Part shown: positions 1 to 10,195 of the stretch, one piece after another | Numbering within the stretch: the stretch's first letter is position 1 | How the letters are laid out: each line of letters begins with the position of its first letter | NCBI GenBank assembly: GCA_010909165.1 | Contig: VJWM01000360.1 | Coordinates: forward strand, 1 to 40,132 | Reading direction: 5' to 3' | Length of the DNA stretch: 40,132 nucleotides | From: Anthoceros angustus | Taxonomy: Eukaryota > Streptophyta > Anthocerotopsida > Anthocerotales > Anthocerotaceae | The notes under the pieces: model-generated | Database searches by the model: none | The model's input: only the letters and a program-made list of their open reading frames with translations | Told to the model about the DNA's origin: nothing | Program-made: the position numbers and the translations under genes

Positions 1-1150
1 TAAATAAATCATATATGGAAGTACTCACTCTTGGTGTGAAGTCATCATTCTAAATATATTTGCTGCACAGCAATGCATACATATATAGATCCAAAGTGAC
101 TCTTTTATCGATATCTACCTCATATTTTGTATTTATCTCGATATTATGTGAAAAATTATATGAAGAAGGCGTTAGTCGATTATATTGACATTTGATTTTT
201 TCCACGATATGATATTGCCAGTGTAAAAACTTCTTGTTACTTACTTGTTGTATGCCCATTCTTCTCCTATAGAACTCTTCCTCAATGTAAGAGATTCAAG
301 CATTTGCTACTCTAGTGGATAGAAGGTTTTAAGGCCAATGGCCTCCTAGATTAGATGAATAGTCTCACTACCGGACTATACAAGATAGACTCTATTGTGC
401 TTATGACAGACGTGCCTAGATAGCTTATAGGTAGCTTTGCTAGTGTCCAGGGTGTCATGTATAATCTCTTTATAGTAGAATATAAGAATACCCTAATTCT
501 AGGTATATCTTGATATTCTAACACTTAAGACTTAAAGCGGCTTGCAACAAGCCCGGCTATGGTAGGCCTAGCTAACTGTGCTCGACATCGCCTTGGGTCT
601 TGCCATTTCACTCCGAGCTCAAGGGAAGTGGAACCTCACAATGCTTTATTTTTCTCAACATGCCCTTTGGTCTTGTCAATCCACTGTAGAGCCGATAACG
701 ATCTCTTCCTCTCAACACTGCATAGGCTCCAAGCACTCGCCGTCCTTGACAACTCGCAGCCACCTCGATGAGATGCTACTCTTATTTACAACGAGTAGAA
801 GCCTAATGCTAGCCATCCATGCTGGCTATGGCAACAAGACTCCACACAAAACCATTTCTAGCTCTCCCATCCAAGCGCCAAGCCCCGCTTGTCAAACTTC
901 CACCCCAAGCTCCAAAGCGGCGCTTCATCCCAGAGAAACCCTATGCGGTGCTTACTTTGGTAGTACACAATAGATATACCTTATTATTTTATTTAATAAA
1001 TCAATAACATCGAATCAGATTTTATATATTTCTATAAAATCCCTCCTTGCTTTGTCAGAGGGGTGGGTGGACTCGTCTCTGCTCTAAACGCACAAAATCC
1101 ATGCCTCATAAATTGCTTGAAATGTACTTGCACTTCTTCACTGTCCTTAC

Positions 1151-1362
1151 AATCATCTTTATCTACCTAGGGCATTAAGTAGTTAGTTAGTTGCTCTAGG
1201 TAGTTAGTGGTTAGGGTAGTTATAACACTTGATGGTTACAACTACTTATGGTTGTAACCACCTCCCTCCTAACCACCTTGCCTATAAATAGGCTTTGTAT
1301 TTTGTATTAAATCAATTGTCATAAGAATCTCTTCTCAAGAGCCTAGTGTATGATTTTCATCA
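1151..1362 (+). mobile_element. Copia LTR fragment (3' part), truncated copy 1
   Basis: This segment matches the 3' half of the 458 bp LTR at 10775-11232, from the run around ATCTACCTAGGGCATTAAG to the end TTTTCATCA. It keeps the TATA-like CTATAAATAGG and the inverted pair GGTTACAAC/GTTGTAACC. The 5' half of the LTR is missing. The left joint falls in sequence resembling the C module (ATGTACTTGC), so it is a rearrangement and not an insertion end. No target-site duplication was found. Confidence 0.8.
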
Positions 1363-1376
1363 GGTATCGAGCACAG
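1363..1376 (+). other. Primer-binding site, initiator Met-tRNA type (degraded)
   Basis: Directly after the LTR end CA comes GGTATCGAGCAC. Plant copia elements typically carry TGGTATCAGAGC here, complementary to the 3' end of initiator tRNA-Met. This copy lacks the first T and has CG where CAG is expected. The loss at CAG matches the indel pattern seen throughout the window. Confidence 0.7.
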
Positions 1377-2601
1377 CCCTTGTGGAGCACCTTGCTTGCT
1401 TTTTCCTCAAGGCCCTCTCTCCTCAATGCATGCATCTTTAGCTTTTCCAAATAGATCATGGAGCATGGAGACCTGCTTGAATAGCAACCAACTTGAGTGG
1501 AGCACACACGTTAATGATGCACTTGTGATTCACTTTGTTTGCCCTCCATGGATTGTATCAATCCCACAAAACAAGAGTAGAGAAAGATCAAGGCAAGAAT
1601 AAGAGACAACAACAACCGGACTATTTGCAATTCGAGGAAAACTTTGATCTCACGCCTAAATTGATGTTGAGGCACTGTCGCCTCATGAAGCCCTTGTTTC
1701 TAAGTCTGAGATAGAGTAGGTAACATAAATCACGCTAAAGATCTCTAACTTTTGACCTTTTGCAATCTAGCCATTGAGTCATTTATTTTAAGTACATTAA
1801 GCATAGGCCAAAGGTCTCACTCCCTAAGATCATACGTGATCTCTTGACTCTGGATTAATTCTTCATGCTACTAATAGATTGAATTATCTAACTGATCAAT
1901 TACATTCAATCATCGCGGTCTTCATGAACCGCCCTCCCAAGAGCCAATAGATCCAACTCACTTGTAAGCCCACAGATTTTGATGACTATGCATGATTCCC
2001 TTGAAGAAATGCTATAATTGCTCACGCTTCCTCTCCGCTAATACAAGGGAAGTCGTGGTCAAGCAGGCGCATCAATAAACACACCCAATGTTGGGTGGTA
2101 GACTTCTTGACGAGAAAGAAATTGCAGAAGGCAAGATATATTGAAGCCTGTATTTTATGGCTCAAGAAGAGCGAGAAATGGCAAGATGAACTTGAAAAGT
2201 TAAGAGAAGAAGAAGCAAGAATCAAAGCCCACTTTGTTTCAAGCACACAACTTCATGGAGAAAGATAGATTCAATGGAAGAGGATATGATGGCAAGACCG
2301 AGCAAGAGTGTACGTAGTCATGGCCTATGGAATATTGTCGAGGAACCGAGACCGAAAATTTTGGGACGAAGATAAACATGAAGAATGGGACGCTAAGGAC
2401 TTAAGGCCAGATATCCTTCTTCAAGGTCTTAATTCATACGCCAAGTTTGAGCCGCACATCTCATAACACGTGGGAGCGCCTAGCTCAATTATATGCCTCT
2501 AAAGACGGATGAGCTTATTGATCGCCACTCATATCTCCAACTGAAAATGAAGGAGAAATTCCATTGATCATCATATCAGCTTCCGTGTTGCTAAGAATAA
2601 T
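1377..2601 (+). pseudogene. Copia leader and gag N-terminal fragment, copy 1
   Basis: Collinear with 4089-5400 of the longer element and carrying many small indels. It includes the leader with CATGGAGCATGGAGAC and the start of the gag region around 2250-2530. There the frames read FNGRGYD and then ILSRNRD..WDEDKHEEWDAKDL, as in the second copy. It breaks off at about 2601, where AAGAATAAT is shared between gag and the array sequence that follows. No frame stays open through it. Confidence 0.75.
2593..2601 (+). other. Microhomology junction, copia gag to array
   Basis: Gag elsewhere reads GCTAAGAATAATCAAGC (5386 onward) and the array reads AAAGAATAATATCATAG (28091 onward). Here the two are joined through the shared nine bases AAGAATAAT, so the copia piece ends without an LTR and the array resumes in phase. 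Confidence 0.75.
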
Positions 2602-2719
2602 ATCATAGAAAAACTAATATGAATGAATTCAAATACATATGGAAGTACTCACATGTACCCAAAGCATAGTATACATGAAACAAAAAAGAAAAAATAGAAA
2701 AATTACACAAAATCTAATC

Positions 2720-3840
2720 TAAATAAATCATATATGGAAGTACTCACTCTTGGTGTGAAGTCATCATTCCCAAATATATTTGCTGCACAGCAATGCATAC
2801 ATATATAGATCCAAAGTGACTCTTTTATCGATATCTACCCTCATATTTTGTATTTATCTCGATATTATGTGAAAAATTATATGAAGAAGACGTTAGTCGT
2901 ATTATATTGACATTTGATTTTTTCCCGATATGATATTGCCAGAGTGTAAAAACTTCTTGTTACTTACTTGTTGTATGCCCATTCTTCTATAGAACTCTTC
3001 CTCAATGTAAGAGATTCAAGCATTTGCTACTCTAGTGGATAGAAGGCTCTCGAAGGCCAATGGCCTCCTAGATTAGATGAATAGTCTCACCACCGGACTA
3101 TACAAGATAGACTCTATTGTGCTTATGACATAGACGCAGCCTAGATAGCTTATAGGTAGCTTTGCTAGTGTCCAGTCATGTATAATCTCTTTATAGTAGA
3201 ATATAAGAATACCCTAATTCTAGGTATATCTTGATATTCTAACACTTAAGACTTAAAGCGTTAGCTTGCAACAAGCACGGCTATGGTAGGCCTAGCTAAC
3301 TGTGCTCGACATCGCCTTGGTCTTGCCATTTCACTCCCGAGCTCAAGGGAAGTGGAACCTCACAATGCTTTATTTTTCTCAACATGCCCTTTGGTCTTGT
3401 CAATCCACTCAGAGCGATAACGATCTCTTCCTCTCAACACTGCATAGGCTCCAAGCAGTCCTTGACAACTCGCAGCCACCGATGAGATGCTACTCTTTAT
3501 TTACAACGGAGTAGAAGCCGAATGCTAGCCATCCATGCCGCTGGCTATGGCAACAAGACTCCACACAAAACCATTTCTAGCTCTCCATCCAAGCGCCAAG
3601 CCCCGCTTGTCAAACTTCCACAAGCTCCAAAGCGAAGCGCTCATCCCACGACGAAACCCTATGCTCGTCACTTTGGTAGTACACAATAGATATACCTTAT
3701 TATTTTATTTAATAAATCAATAACATCGAATCGATTTTATATATTTCTATAAAATCCTCCCTTGCTCGGCCAGGGTCGTGGGTGGACTCGTCTCGCTCTA
3801 AACGCAAAATCCATGCTCATGCATTTGCTGCCATAAAAAA
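2720..3840 (+). repeat. Array unit 2, modules A, linker and B
   Basis: A (2720-3045), linker (to about 3257) and B (about 3280-3765) are arranged as in unit 1, followed by part of the B-C linker (GGACTCGTCTCGCTCTAAACG). The unit then passes into the LTR of the longer copia element at about 3841. Its second half (C to transposase fragment) resumes at 11233 after the copia, gene fragment and LTR block. No gene is supported here. Confidence 0.8.
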
Positions 3841-4074
3841 TATTAGGCTTAGCACTATTCACTAGGGTACTAATTTAATCATTTTATCTACCTAGGCACA
3901 AAACTTTTCCTAGGTAGTTAGTTGGTTAGGTAGTTAACTTGATGGTTACAACTACTTATGGTTGTAACCACCTAACCTCCTAACCACCTTGCCTATAAAT
4001 AGCTTTGTATTTTGTATTAAATCAATTGTCATATAAGAATCTCTTCTCAAGAGCCTAGTGTATGATTTTCATCA
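3841..4074 (+). mobile_element. 5' LTR of longer copia element (truncated, patched)
   Basis: Matches the LTR at 10775-11232 from about 10976 to its end, so roughly the first 200 bases are missing. Around 3897-3915 the expected sequence between two CCTAGG-like motifs is replaced by ACAAAACTTTTCCTA, a string typical of array module C. It ends in TTTTCATCA directly before the primer site. Confidence 0.85.
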
Positions 4075-4089
4075 TGGTATCGAGCACAG
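4075..4089 (+). other. Primer-binding site, initiator Met-tRNA type
   Basis: TGGTATCGAGCACAG sits immediately after the LTR. It matches the TGGTATCAGAGC site of plant copia elements except for a missing A in the CAG triplet. Confidence 0.8.
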
Positions 4090-5580
4090 CTCCTTGTGCT
4101 TGAGCACCTTGCTTGCTTTTTCTCAAGGCTCCTCTCTCCTCAATGCATCTGCATCTTTAGCTTTTCCAACAAGATCATGGAGCATGGAGACCTCGCTTTG
4201 AATAGCAACCAACTTGAGGGAGCACAACACGTTAATGATGCACTGATTCACCTCTGTTTGCCCTCCATGGATTGTATCAATCCCAGAAACAAGAGTATAG
4301 AGAAAGATCAAGGCTTCAAGAATAAGAGACAACAACAACCTGACTATTTGCAATTCAGAGGAAAACTTTGATCTCAACGCCCCGAAATTGATGTTGTTGA
4401 AGCACAAGTGTCGCTCATAGAAGCCCTTGTTTCTAAGTCTGAGATAGAGTAGGTAACATAAATCACGCAAAAGATCTCCTAACTTCCTTTGACCTTTTGC
4501 AATCTAGCGCCATTGAGTCGCCTATTTTAAGTACATTAAGCATAGGCCAAAGGTCTTCACTCCTAACCCGGATCATCCGCAGCGATCTCTTGACTCCATT
4601 AGAGCGTAATTCTTCATATTGCTACTAATGATAGATTGAATTATCTAACCGATCAATTACATTCAATCATCGACGCCTTCATGAACCGCCTCCCAAGAGC
4701 CAATAGATCCAACTCACTTGTAAGCCCACAGATTTTGATGACTATGCATGATTCCCTTGAAGAAATGCTATAATTGCTCACGCTTCCTCTCCGCTAATAC
4801 AAGCGGAAGTCGTCGTGTCAAGTACATGCATCTGCATCAATAAACACACCGAATGTCTCACCGTAGACTTCTTCGAAAGAAAGAAATTGCGAAGAGCAAG
4901 ATATATTGAAGCCTGGAATGTATGGCTCAAGAAGAGCAGCCAATGGCAAGATGAACTTGAAAAGTTCAAAAGAGAAGGAGAAGAAGAAGTTGCACCGAAT
5001 CAAAGCCCACCACTTTGTTTCAAGCACACAACTTCATGGAGAAAGATAGATTCAATGGAAGAGGATATGATGTAGGCAAGACCGAGAAGGAGTGTGAAGT
5101 CATGGCCTATGGAATATTGTCGAGGAACCGAGACCGACACCTTTGGGACGAAGATAAACATGAAGAATGGGACGCTAAGGACTTAAGGGCCCAGATATCC
5201 TTCTTCAAGGTCTTACCAATTCATGGTACGCCAAGTTTCGTGGAGCCGCACATCTCAATACGTGGAGCGCTAGCTCAATTATATGCCTCTAAAGACGGAT
5301 GAGCTTATTGATCGCCCGTCATCTCCACAACCCGAAAATGAAGGAGAATGATTCCATTGATCATCATATCACGCTTTCCGTGTTGCTAAGAATAATCAAG
5401 CATCATCCGACGAGAAACTTCATCGAGAAAGCAGCTTTTATTGCTCTCCTTGCCTCCTTACCACCCTCCTATAGGTCCTTTGTGACAACACAAAATGCGT
5501 CCTTAGAGCCGCATGAGAAAGACGAATCGGCTCACCGGATATCGATGGAATTAATTGAGCCATTATAGCTGAGGATGCAC
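4090..5580 (+). pseudogene. gag: Copia leader and gag polyprotein region
   Basis: The leader (4090 to about 4780) has an open stretch at 4096-4371 that may be chance. The gag proper is spread over two or more frames. 5015-5302 gives FNGRGYD, CEVMAYGILSRNRDRHLWDE and WDAKDLRAQISFFKVL. 5299-5568 gives LIARHLHNPKMKENDSIDHH, then FIEKAAFIALLASLPPSYRS and ISMELIEPL. This order matches the UBN2-type gag (capsid) of plant copia elements, which packages the element RNA. Frame changes near 5075 and 5300 split it. The usual CCHC zinc knuckle should follow near 5600-5800 but was not recognised. Confidence 0.85.
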
Positions 5581-5990
5581 CGTCGACAAGAGAATCGCGA
5601 TCTACGTGATGTTTACGCGAGGCGGTGGGAAGAGGGCGGGGGCCGAGGCGGAAGACCCTTTCCTCCTAGGCCAAATCCCATAGAACCGCTTCTTCCACTC
5701 AAGAGGTAAGAAGAAGGCTGGAGTTATTGTAATTGGTGCAAATCAATCACATGGAGAAGGATCACAAGAAGAAGAAAAGAGCCCAAGAAGGAGGCACCGA
5801 GCAAATGTTGCAAGAAAAGAGCTCAGAAAATCAAGCATTCACCTGATGCTTGGCATCATCCAAGCCCTCAACCAATATTGGTATTTAGACAACGTTACAT
5901 CTCATATCTGTCACAACTTAAACTCTTTTGAGTCTTACTCGATATGGACATCAAAGATCGGCGATGATCATAACCTCACATGTAGGTTCG
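5581..5990 (+). pseudogene. Copia nucleocapsid tail and aspartic protease, broken active site
   Basis: After a charged Lys/Glu-rich stretch (5700-5830) the frame at 5846-6061 reads NQYWYLDNVTSHICHN, then FESYSIWTSKIGDDHN. Copia proteases have WxxDSGA(T/S)xH(I/M)C at this point. The match WYLD...TSHIC is clear, but the Gly-Ala of the catalytic DxGA is missing, so this copy would not cleave the polyprotein as read. A lost triplet plus a substitution, or consensus error, would explain it. Confidence 0.75.
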
Positions 5991-6239
5991 TTCTCGATGC
6001 TCTTGTGCCAAGTTCTCTCTCTCTCATGTCCTCCATGTACCATCCATGTGTAAAAACCTAGTGTCACCGCTAGTTTGTGTTGAACATAGCATGCAAATTC
6101 TCCTCCAAGGATATTTGTCTTCTTTCTTATCTATCAAGTAAGTCGCACACCATCGCTTACACTAGAAGATGGACTATACAAACTCTCGGTCAAGTGGGTC
6201 CCTCACATCTCATCAATGTAGCTTCCCAAAATTCTCACC

Positions 6240-6710
6240 TCCTCCCATACTATGCTTTGGCGCCGTTTAGGTCATCCTAATAGCCGATCCAAATGTCTAA
6301 GGGAAATTTTTATCACCTCCTCTCCAAGATAGAACCCCTCTTGGTGTGAAGCTTGTTGTCACCAAAGCACCAAGCTCCTTTTCATAACCCATCTCCACAG
6401 TGCTAAGGCACCTCTTGAGTTGGTTCATCGACATTTGTGGTCCCATTTCGCCTTCATTTAGTGGTTGCGATACTTTTTAACCTTCATTGATGATTACTCT
6501 CGTTTTGTCCTCACCTATATCCCGAGACACAAAAGCCCCTTTCTTTTCAAGGATTACATGATGTGAAGCGACTACGGATAAGAAACTCAAAACATTGCGT
6601 TCGAAAATGGTGGCGAGTTTACATCCAATAATTTTGCTGATTTTTGCCGAGCTGAAGGAATAGCTCGGAACTCAACTGTACACACTCCTCAAAATGGCGT
6701 CAGAGAATAA
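6240..6710 (+). pseudogene. Copia integrase, zinc-binding and catalytic core
   Basis: LWRRLGHPNSR (from 6255) matches the GAG-pre-integrase H-x3-H zinc motif, with the first His not evident. Next come PLELVH and then FIDDYSRFVLTYIPRHK (from 6483), which holds the first catalytic Asp region. ENGGEFTSNNF (6603) follows, where most copia integrases have DNGGEF, so the second acidic residue is Glu. HTPQNG (6681-6698) precedes the third catalytic residue. Integrase inserts the cDNA into the genome. Frames change at least three times. Confidence 0.85.
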
Positions 6711-7590
6711 GAATTTACACCTACAAGAGATCCGTTGCTTGCTCACCAAGCCCAACTATCCAAGAGTTATTGAGGCCATTATGACAAACGTATCTCCTCA
6801 ATCGGCCCACCTCTGCGGTCAAGGTATGACACCTTATGAAGCTTTCCGTCAAGCCTCCATTGACCATCTTGATTTTGGATCACTGCGTATGTTTTATACC
6901 CAAAGTACAACGCAAGAAGTTAGACCTGCAGCCAAGTATACTTTCATTGGCTATCTAAGGCATCAAAGGATATAAGTTATTCCACCTTCCACAAATTATC
7001 TATGCCGAGCGTGACTTTTCATGAGTCCCCTTTACTTTCCCCTTGTGGGAGCTCACCACTCTCGATGTTCCTTCGATGCAACGGGTCCTCATCTTTTGAT
7101 GATGATGAATATGTCACCTTCATCCGCTCCATTTTGCGTTCCTTTTGTTGAACCTACTGCGGGAGGAGGAGGCTGATAGAACATATTCCACGTCGACCTA
7201 CTACACATCCGCACACAAGAACCTCTCCACTTGAGGATGACTATCATCTCGGGGCGATTTCATTATCCAGAATGAGCAATTGTGCATGATGACGAGATTG
7301 GAAGACGAAGATGAGTCGACTCACCAACACAAGAGCCACTCATGAGGAAGTCGACATTGAAGAAAATATTCCACAACAACACGCGAGGTACAACCGAGAA
7401 CTAGACCTAACATTCCAGACTGCAGATGGAAGGAACCACCCCTTGGATACCTTGCTACCATAGATGATCCCTCCTTTTCACCTTATCATCAAGGCTCAAA
7501 GCCCACAGTTGATCCGCCGCTTACCTTAAAACAAGCATTTTCCTCCCGAGAAAGACTTGTGGAAATAGTAATAGATTAGTCTCATTAGTC
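6711..7590 (+). pseudogene. Copia integrase C-terminal part and hinge to RT
   Basis: 6820-6975 reads MTPYEAF, then KYTFIGYLRHQ, the conserved MTPYEAW...FIGY block of copia integrases. Beyond it, 6990-7590 is the variable linker, with acidic and proline-containing stretches in shifting frames and no gene of its own. EKDLW-like sequence near 7550 leads into RT. Confidence 0.7.
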
Positions 7591-8500
7591 AAGAATTCTA
7601 CATGGAATTAGTGAAACCACCTAAGGGAAGAAAGATAGTGACTAGCAAGTGGGTATTCAAAATAAAAAGAAAGGCGATGGTTCCATAGAAAGATATAAGG
7701 CACGCTTAGTGGCAAGAGGGTTTACCAGTTATGGTTTAGATTACACAGGCCACCTATGCACCGGTTGCCAAGTTTGCCTCCCTAAGAATGATCTTTGCCT
7801 TGCACAATATGACCTACACCTCCATATGATGGGCGTCAAAGATACCTTCATGGGCGTGCAGAAGAAATTATATGAAACAGCCGAGGGCTATGAGGTCAAG
7901 GGAAAGGAAGACTTGGTATGCAAACTCATTAAATGCCTTTATAACAATCGAGCAAAGAATGGAACGTCATACATGTCAAGCTAGTTAACCGAGGCTTTCG
8001 ACAAAGCAAGCGGATGCTAGCATGTACATATTGAAATCGTAGTGATTTTCTATATCTCCGCTCTATGTTGAGACTTATTTATGGCCTCATCCTCACTCTC
8101 TCTCTTAAATGAAACCAAGGCATGGTTAAAGTCATTTTGAAATGACCGATTTAGGAGAGATGACTTATGCCCTTGGGGTTAATATTATAAGGGATAGAGG
8201 CAACAAAACTTTAAGCTTAGTACAAACTAAGTATATAAAAGAAAGCTTAGCCAAGTTTGGACTTGAAGATGCTAAGCCATCCACTACACCATTTGCAAGT
8301 GGCATTCGGCTCACTAAAGCTATGAGCCCTCAAACAGATGCGGAAAAACAAGAGATGTTAGCAGTCCCTTATAGACATGTGGTGGGTACCTTGATTTATT
8401 TAAGCAATTTTACAAGACCCGACATCTCCTTCGAAGTTAGTGCATGTTCCCAATTTCTTGAAAACCCTGGAAGAGAACATTGGGCATCATCAACGAATAT
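7591..8500 (+). pseudogene. Copia reverse transcriptase, catalytic box lost
   Basis: SKWVFKIKRK (7644-7673) and YKARLVARGF (7694-7723) are the hallmark N-terminal RT motifs of copia elements. MTDLGEMTYALGV (from 8142), TPFASGIRLTKAMSP, YRHVVGTLIYLS and RPDISFEVSACSQFLENPG mark the C-terminal part and connection. Around 8049-8070, where the catalytic YVDD should lie, the reading is IFYISALC followed by a stop, so the metal-binding aspartates are absent. The internal 7750-8130 stretch is heavily shifted. Confidence 0.9.
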
Positions 8501-9020
8501 TTAGATATCTCAAAGGCACTATGCACCTGGATTAATGTTTAGCATCGACCCGGCATCCCGGTTAATTCTAGCATTTGCGATGATTATGCGCGATCCTGAT
8601 ACAAGTCCGTGATCGTTACATATTATTACCGGAGGAGCACCCATATCATGGTCAAGTAAGAAACAACCAACCATTGCCCTCCTGGCACGAGTCCGAATAT
8701 AGAGTCCTAACCTCGGTTTCCAAGGATATTGTCAAGCAGTTAGCTTTAAGTGAACTTGGTCATCCTCGAATGATCCCACTCCTCTATTTAGTGATAGCAG
8801 GGAGCCATAGCCTTAGCTAGAAACCCCATCTTTCACTCTCGGACCAAGCATATAGCCGTTGAATATCACTACATTCGAGAAATGCTAGAAAATAAGACAA
8901 TAAACATAAGTTATGTCCAAACCCATGAGAACCCAAATTGATATCCTAACTAAGTCTTTAGGACAAGATTTACAAAACAAACACATGAGAAGTTTAGGCA
9001 TAGTGTATGTTAAATCACCC
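8501..9020 (+). pseudogene. Copia RNase H domain
   Basis: After RYLKGT-like sequence (8500-8520) come fragments of the copia RNase H. SVI.YYY.G.AP near 8610-8645 precedes a KKQPTIAL-like stretch and then SEYRVLTSVSKDIV (8690-8735). RTKHIAVEYHYIRE (8840-8881) is the conserved C-terminal HIDxxYHFIRE block. IDILTKSLG-like sequence lies near 8940-8960. Several frames are used, so the domain is not functional as read. Confidence 0.85.
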
Positions 9021-9060
9021 TAACCTTGGTTGATTAAGAAGAAAAACTTTATTGGGCATT

Positions 9061-9237
9061 AAAAATAGATCTCCTAAAGGTCAAGTATTTTGTCCAATTC
9101 ATTAAGTTCTTCTCTATCTCTACACAGTCCTCATTGTATTCTCTATCCTCCTCTGAGTTTCCAAAATGAACCTAGTACATATAAGTAATCAGTTTTAATA
9201 ATTTATAATAATTAGATTTTGCACTAATTAAATGCGG
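9061..9237. other. Unassigned AT-rich stretch after RNase H
   Basis: This segment lies between the end of copia RNase H and the C/H-rich fragment. No LTR start, polypurine tract next to TG, or array module was recognised. The minus strand is open from about 9170 to 9065 and rich in Glu and Asn, too short to call. Confidence 0.4.
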
Positions 9238-9405
9238 TTAATTGTGGCACTTAGGGCACTCACAATAGATGTGTTTTGTGTGCCCCTCATATTCCTCACA
9301 TGGCTTACAGCCTAGCCACCATATGAATGCCTTTGTTGGCATGTATACTCTGGGCTTCGATTTCAATATCCCGGGACATATTAAATACACATTTTGGCTA
9401 GATCA
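9238..9405 (-). pseudogene. Cys/His-rich ORF fragment, unknown
   Basis: The minus strand is open for about 55 codons to a TAA at 9238-9240. It reads KPRVYMPTKAFIWW, then GCKPCEEYEGHTKHIYCECP and KCHN. The spacing CxxC-x6-H-x3-H-x2-CxCxxCH could bind zinc. It resembles no family I can name with confidence; a zinc-binding part of a transposase is one possibility. It occurs once in the window, just downstream of the spliced gene fragment on the same strand, and could be one of its exons or a separate relic. Confidence 0.3.
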
Positions 9406-9618
9406 GCTTTAGGCAATAGAGAATCGGATCTCATATGTATTCCTTTTCCCACTTTCACCGGGAGCCACCTTTATACCTCCAGTCCCAATACATTTGTCTA
9501 AACCTAAAAAGAAATACAATTTAGTTTTAGGTTAATAAACCAACCATATAAATAGGATAATATAGTAGGAGTTTTTTGTTTTAGTTTTACTAAACGCTCT
9601 TACATATTTTCTTTTCTC
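9406..9618. other. Unassigned AT-rich segment downstream of gene fragment
   Basis: AT-rich, single copy in the window. On the minus strand it follows the exon c stop and may be 3' untranslated or intergenic sequence. A TTTCTTTTTAG acceptor-like string near 9511 is followed by a short open frame (LDKCIGTGGIKVAPGE), which could be an alternative exon. Confidence 0.35.
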
Positions 9619-9689
9619 CTATTTCGTTTCCCTATTTTGGTCCACTTTTCCTATCGCAATCCTCACTTCCTTAAGAATTTCTTCATATC
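9619..9689 (-). CDS. Spliced gene fragment, last exon (c)
   Basis: The minus strand shows an acceptor ending TATTGACAG at 9690, then an open frame reading GYEEILKEVRIAIGKVDQN to a TAG stop at 9619-9621. Reading this frame after exon b needs one extra base at the exon b end, because CAGTAAGT there is one G short of CAG-GTAAGT. Splicing at the bases as read gives another frame with an early stop. The charged, helical character differs from the flanking non-coding sequence. Confidence 0.45.
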
Positions 9690-9751
9690 CTGTCAATACG
9701 AGGAAATGTCGGTCATTTATGTTGCGGTGAAATTTCAATCGAGCTACTTAC
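9690..9751 (-). other. Candidate 62 bp intron
   Basis: On the minus strand it starts GTAAGT at 9751 and ends GACAG at 9690. It is unusually short for a seed plant but normal for compact-intron plants. Confidence 0.45.
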
Positions 9752-10110
9752 TGAGGCGGCTTTGAAGCTTTCAGCGTGCTCAGGATGAAGAAATTTTTCC
9801 CGACGCACTGCACGTGACCTCCATGAGGGACTTCCTTCAGCAACAGGCTCCTCTGCGACAGGCTGCTCAACAATTGGTGACTTTGCAAGTTTGTGGGCAG
9901 CACCGCTGGACACCTCCATCTCCTCCGAATCAATTTGGAATTTGTCATCTTCATATGCTGGATCATCTTCCGAATCCGTCGATATGCAAACAATTGGTGG
10001 AGGCTTGAACAATGAAGCTAGATCTGGTGGCCGTTTTGCTCTCTCAGTGTCCTCACTTCTGCTATGGGAGGCAGTGGAGGAAGGGCTATGTCCCCTTAAC
10101 ACCCTTTTAC
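9752..10110 (-). CDS. Spliced gene fragment, middle exon (b), acidic disordered protein
   Basis: This 359-base exon is fully open. It encodes a hydrophilic, low-complexity protein: basic KRVLRGHSPSS at the start, then an acidic block with STDSEDDPAYEDDKFQIDSE, a Pro/Val/Glu repeat (EQPVAEEPVAEG) and a basic end (RSRAVRREKF). It has no catalytic motif and looks like an intrinsically disordered region of a nuclear or regulatory protein; I do not recognise the family. It begins after a polypyrimidine tract and CCTGTGCAG on the minus strand. It is single copy here and lies antisense to the copia element. Confidence 0.6.
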
Positions 10111-10195
10111 CTGCACAGGAGAAGAACAACATTAAGGCAACACAGGCATCAAAATTTACAGCTACTGGATGCGGGATCTTGACCTCGGCACTCAC
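10111..10195 (-). other. Candidate 85 bp intron (phase 1)
   Basis: Minus strand GTGAGT at 10195 down to CTGTGCAG at 10111, preceded by a pyrimidine-rich run. Removing it keeps the frame: the C ending exon a plus the GT beginning exon b gives an Arg codon. This phase agreement is the best evidence that the fragment comes from a real intron-containing gene. Confidence 0.6.

Larger units (their letters stand above)
1..2719 (+). repeat. Array unit 1, interrupted by copia LTR-gag piece
   Basis: The window opens exactly at the A module (about 1-328). The linker follows (about 335-545), containing a short palindrome around GGCCAATGGCC, then the B module (about 555-1050). The B module ends in the recurring AT-rich tail and the start of the B-C linker. 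Instead of module C the unit runs into a copia LTR fragment (1151-1362) and leader/gag (to 2601). It then rejoins array sequence that normally lies just upstream of module A (2593-2719). The C, D, E, F, G, H and transposase modules are absent. Short ORFs in A and B shift frame from copy to copy and are not believed to be genes. Confidence 0.8.
3841..9060 (+). mobile_element. Ty1/copia retrotransposon, decayed, without adjacent 3' LTR
   Basis: A 5' LTR piece, a tRNA-Met primer site, then gag, protease, integrase, reverse transcriptase and RNase H occur in that order. Integrase before RT is the Ty1/copia arrangement. Every domain is spread over several frames with stops and indels, so the element as read is non-autonomous. 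No LTR follows RNase H. The next LTR pieces are at 10295 and 10775, beyond unrelated gene-like DNA. Domain order and motifs make the superfamily secure; the lineage within copia is not resolved. Confidence 0.93.
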
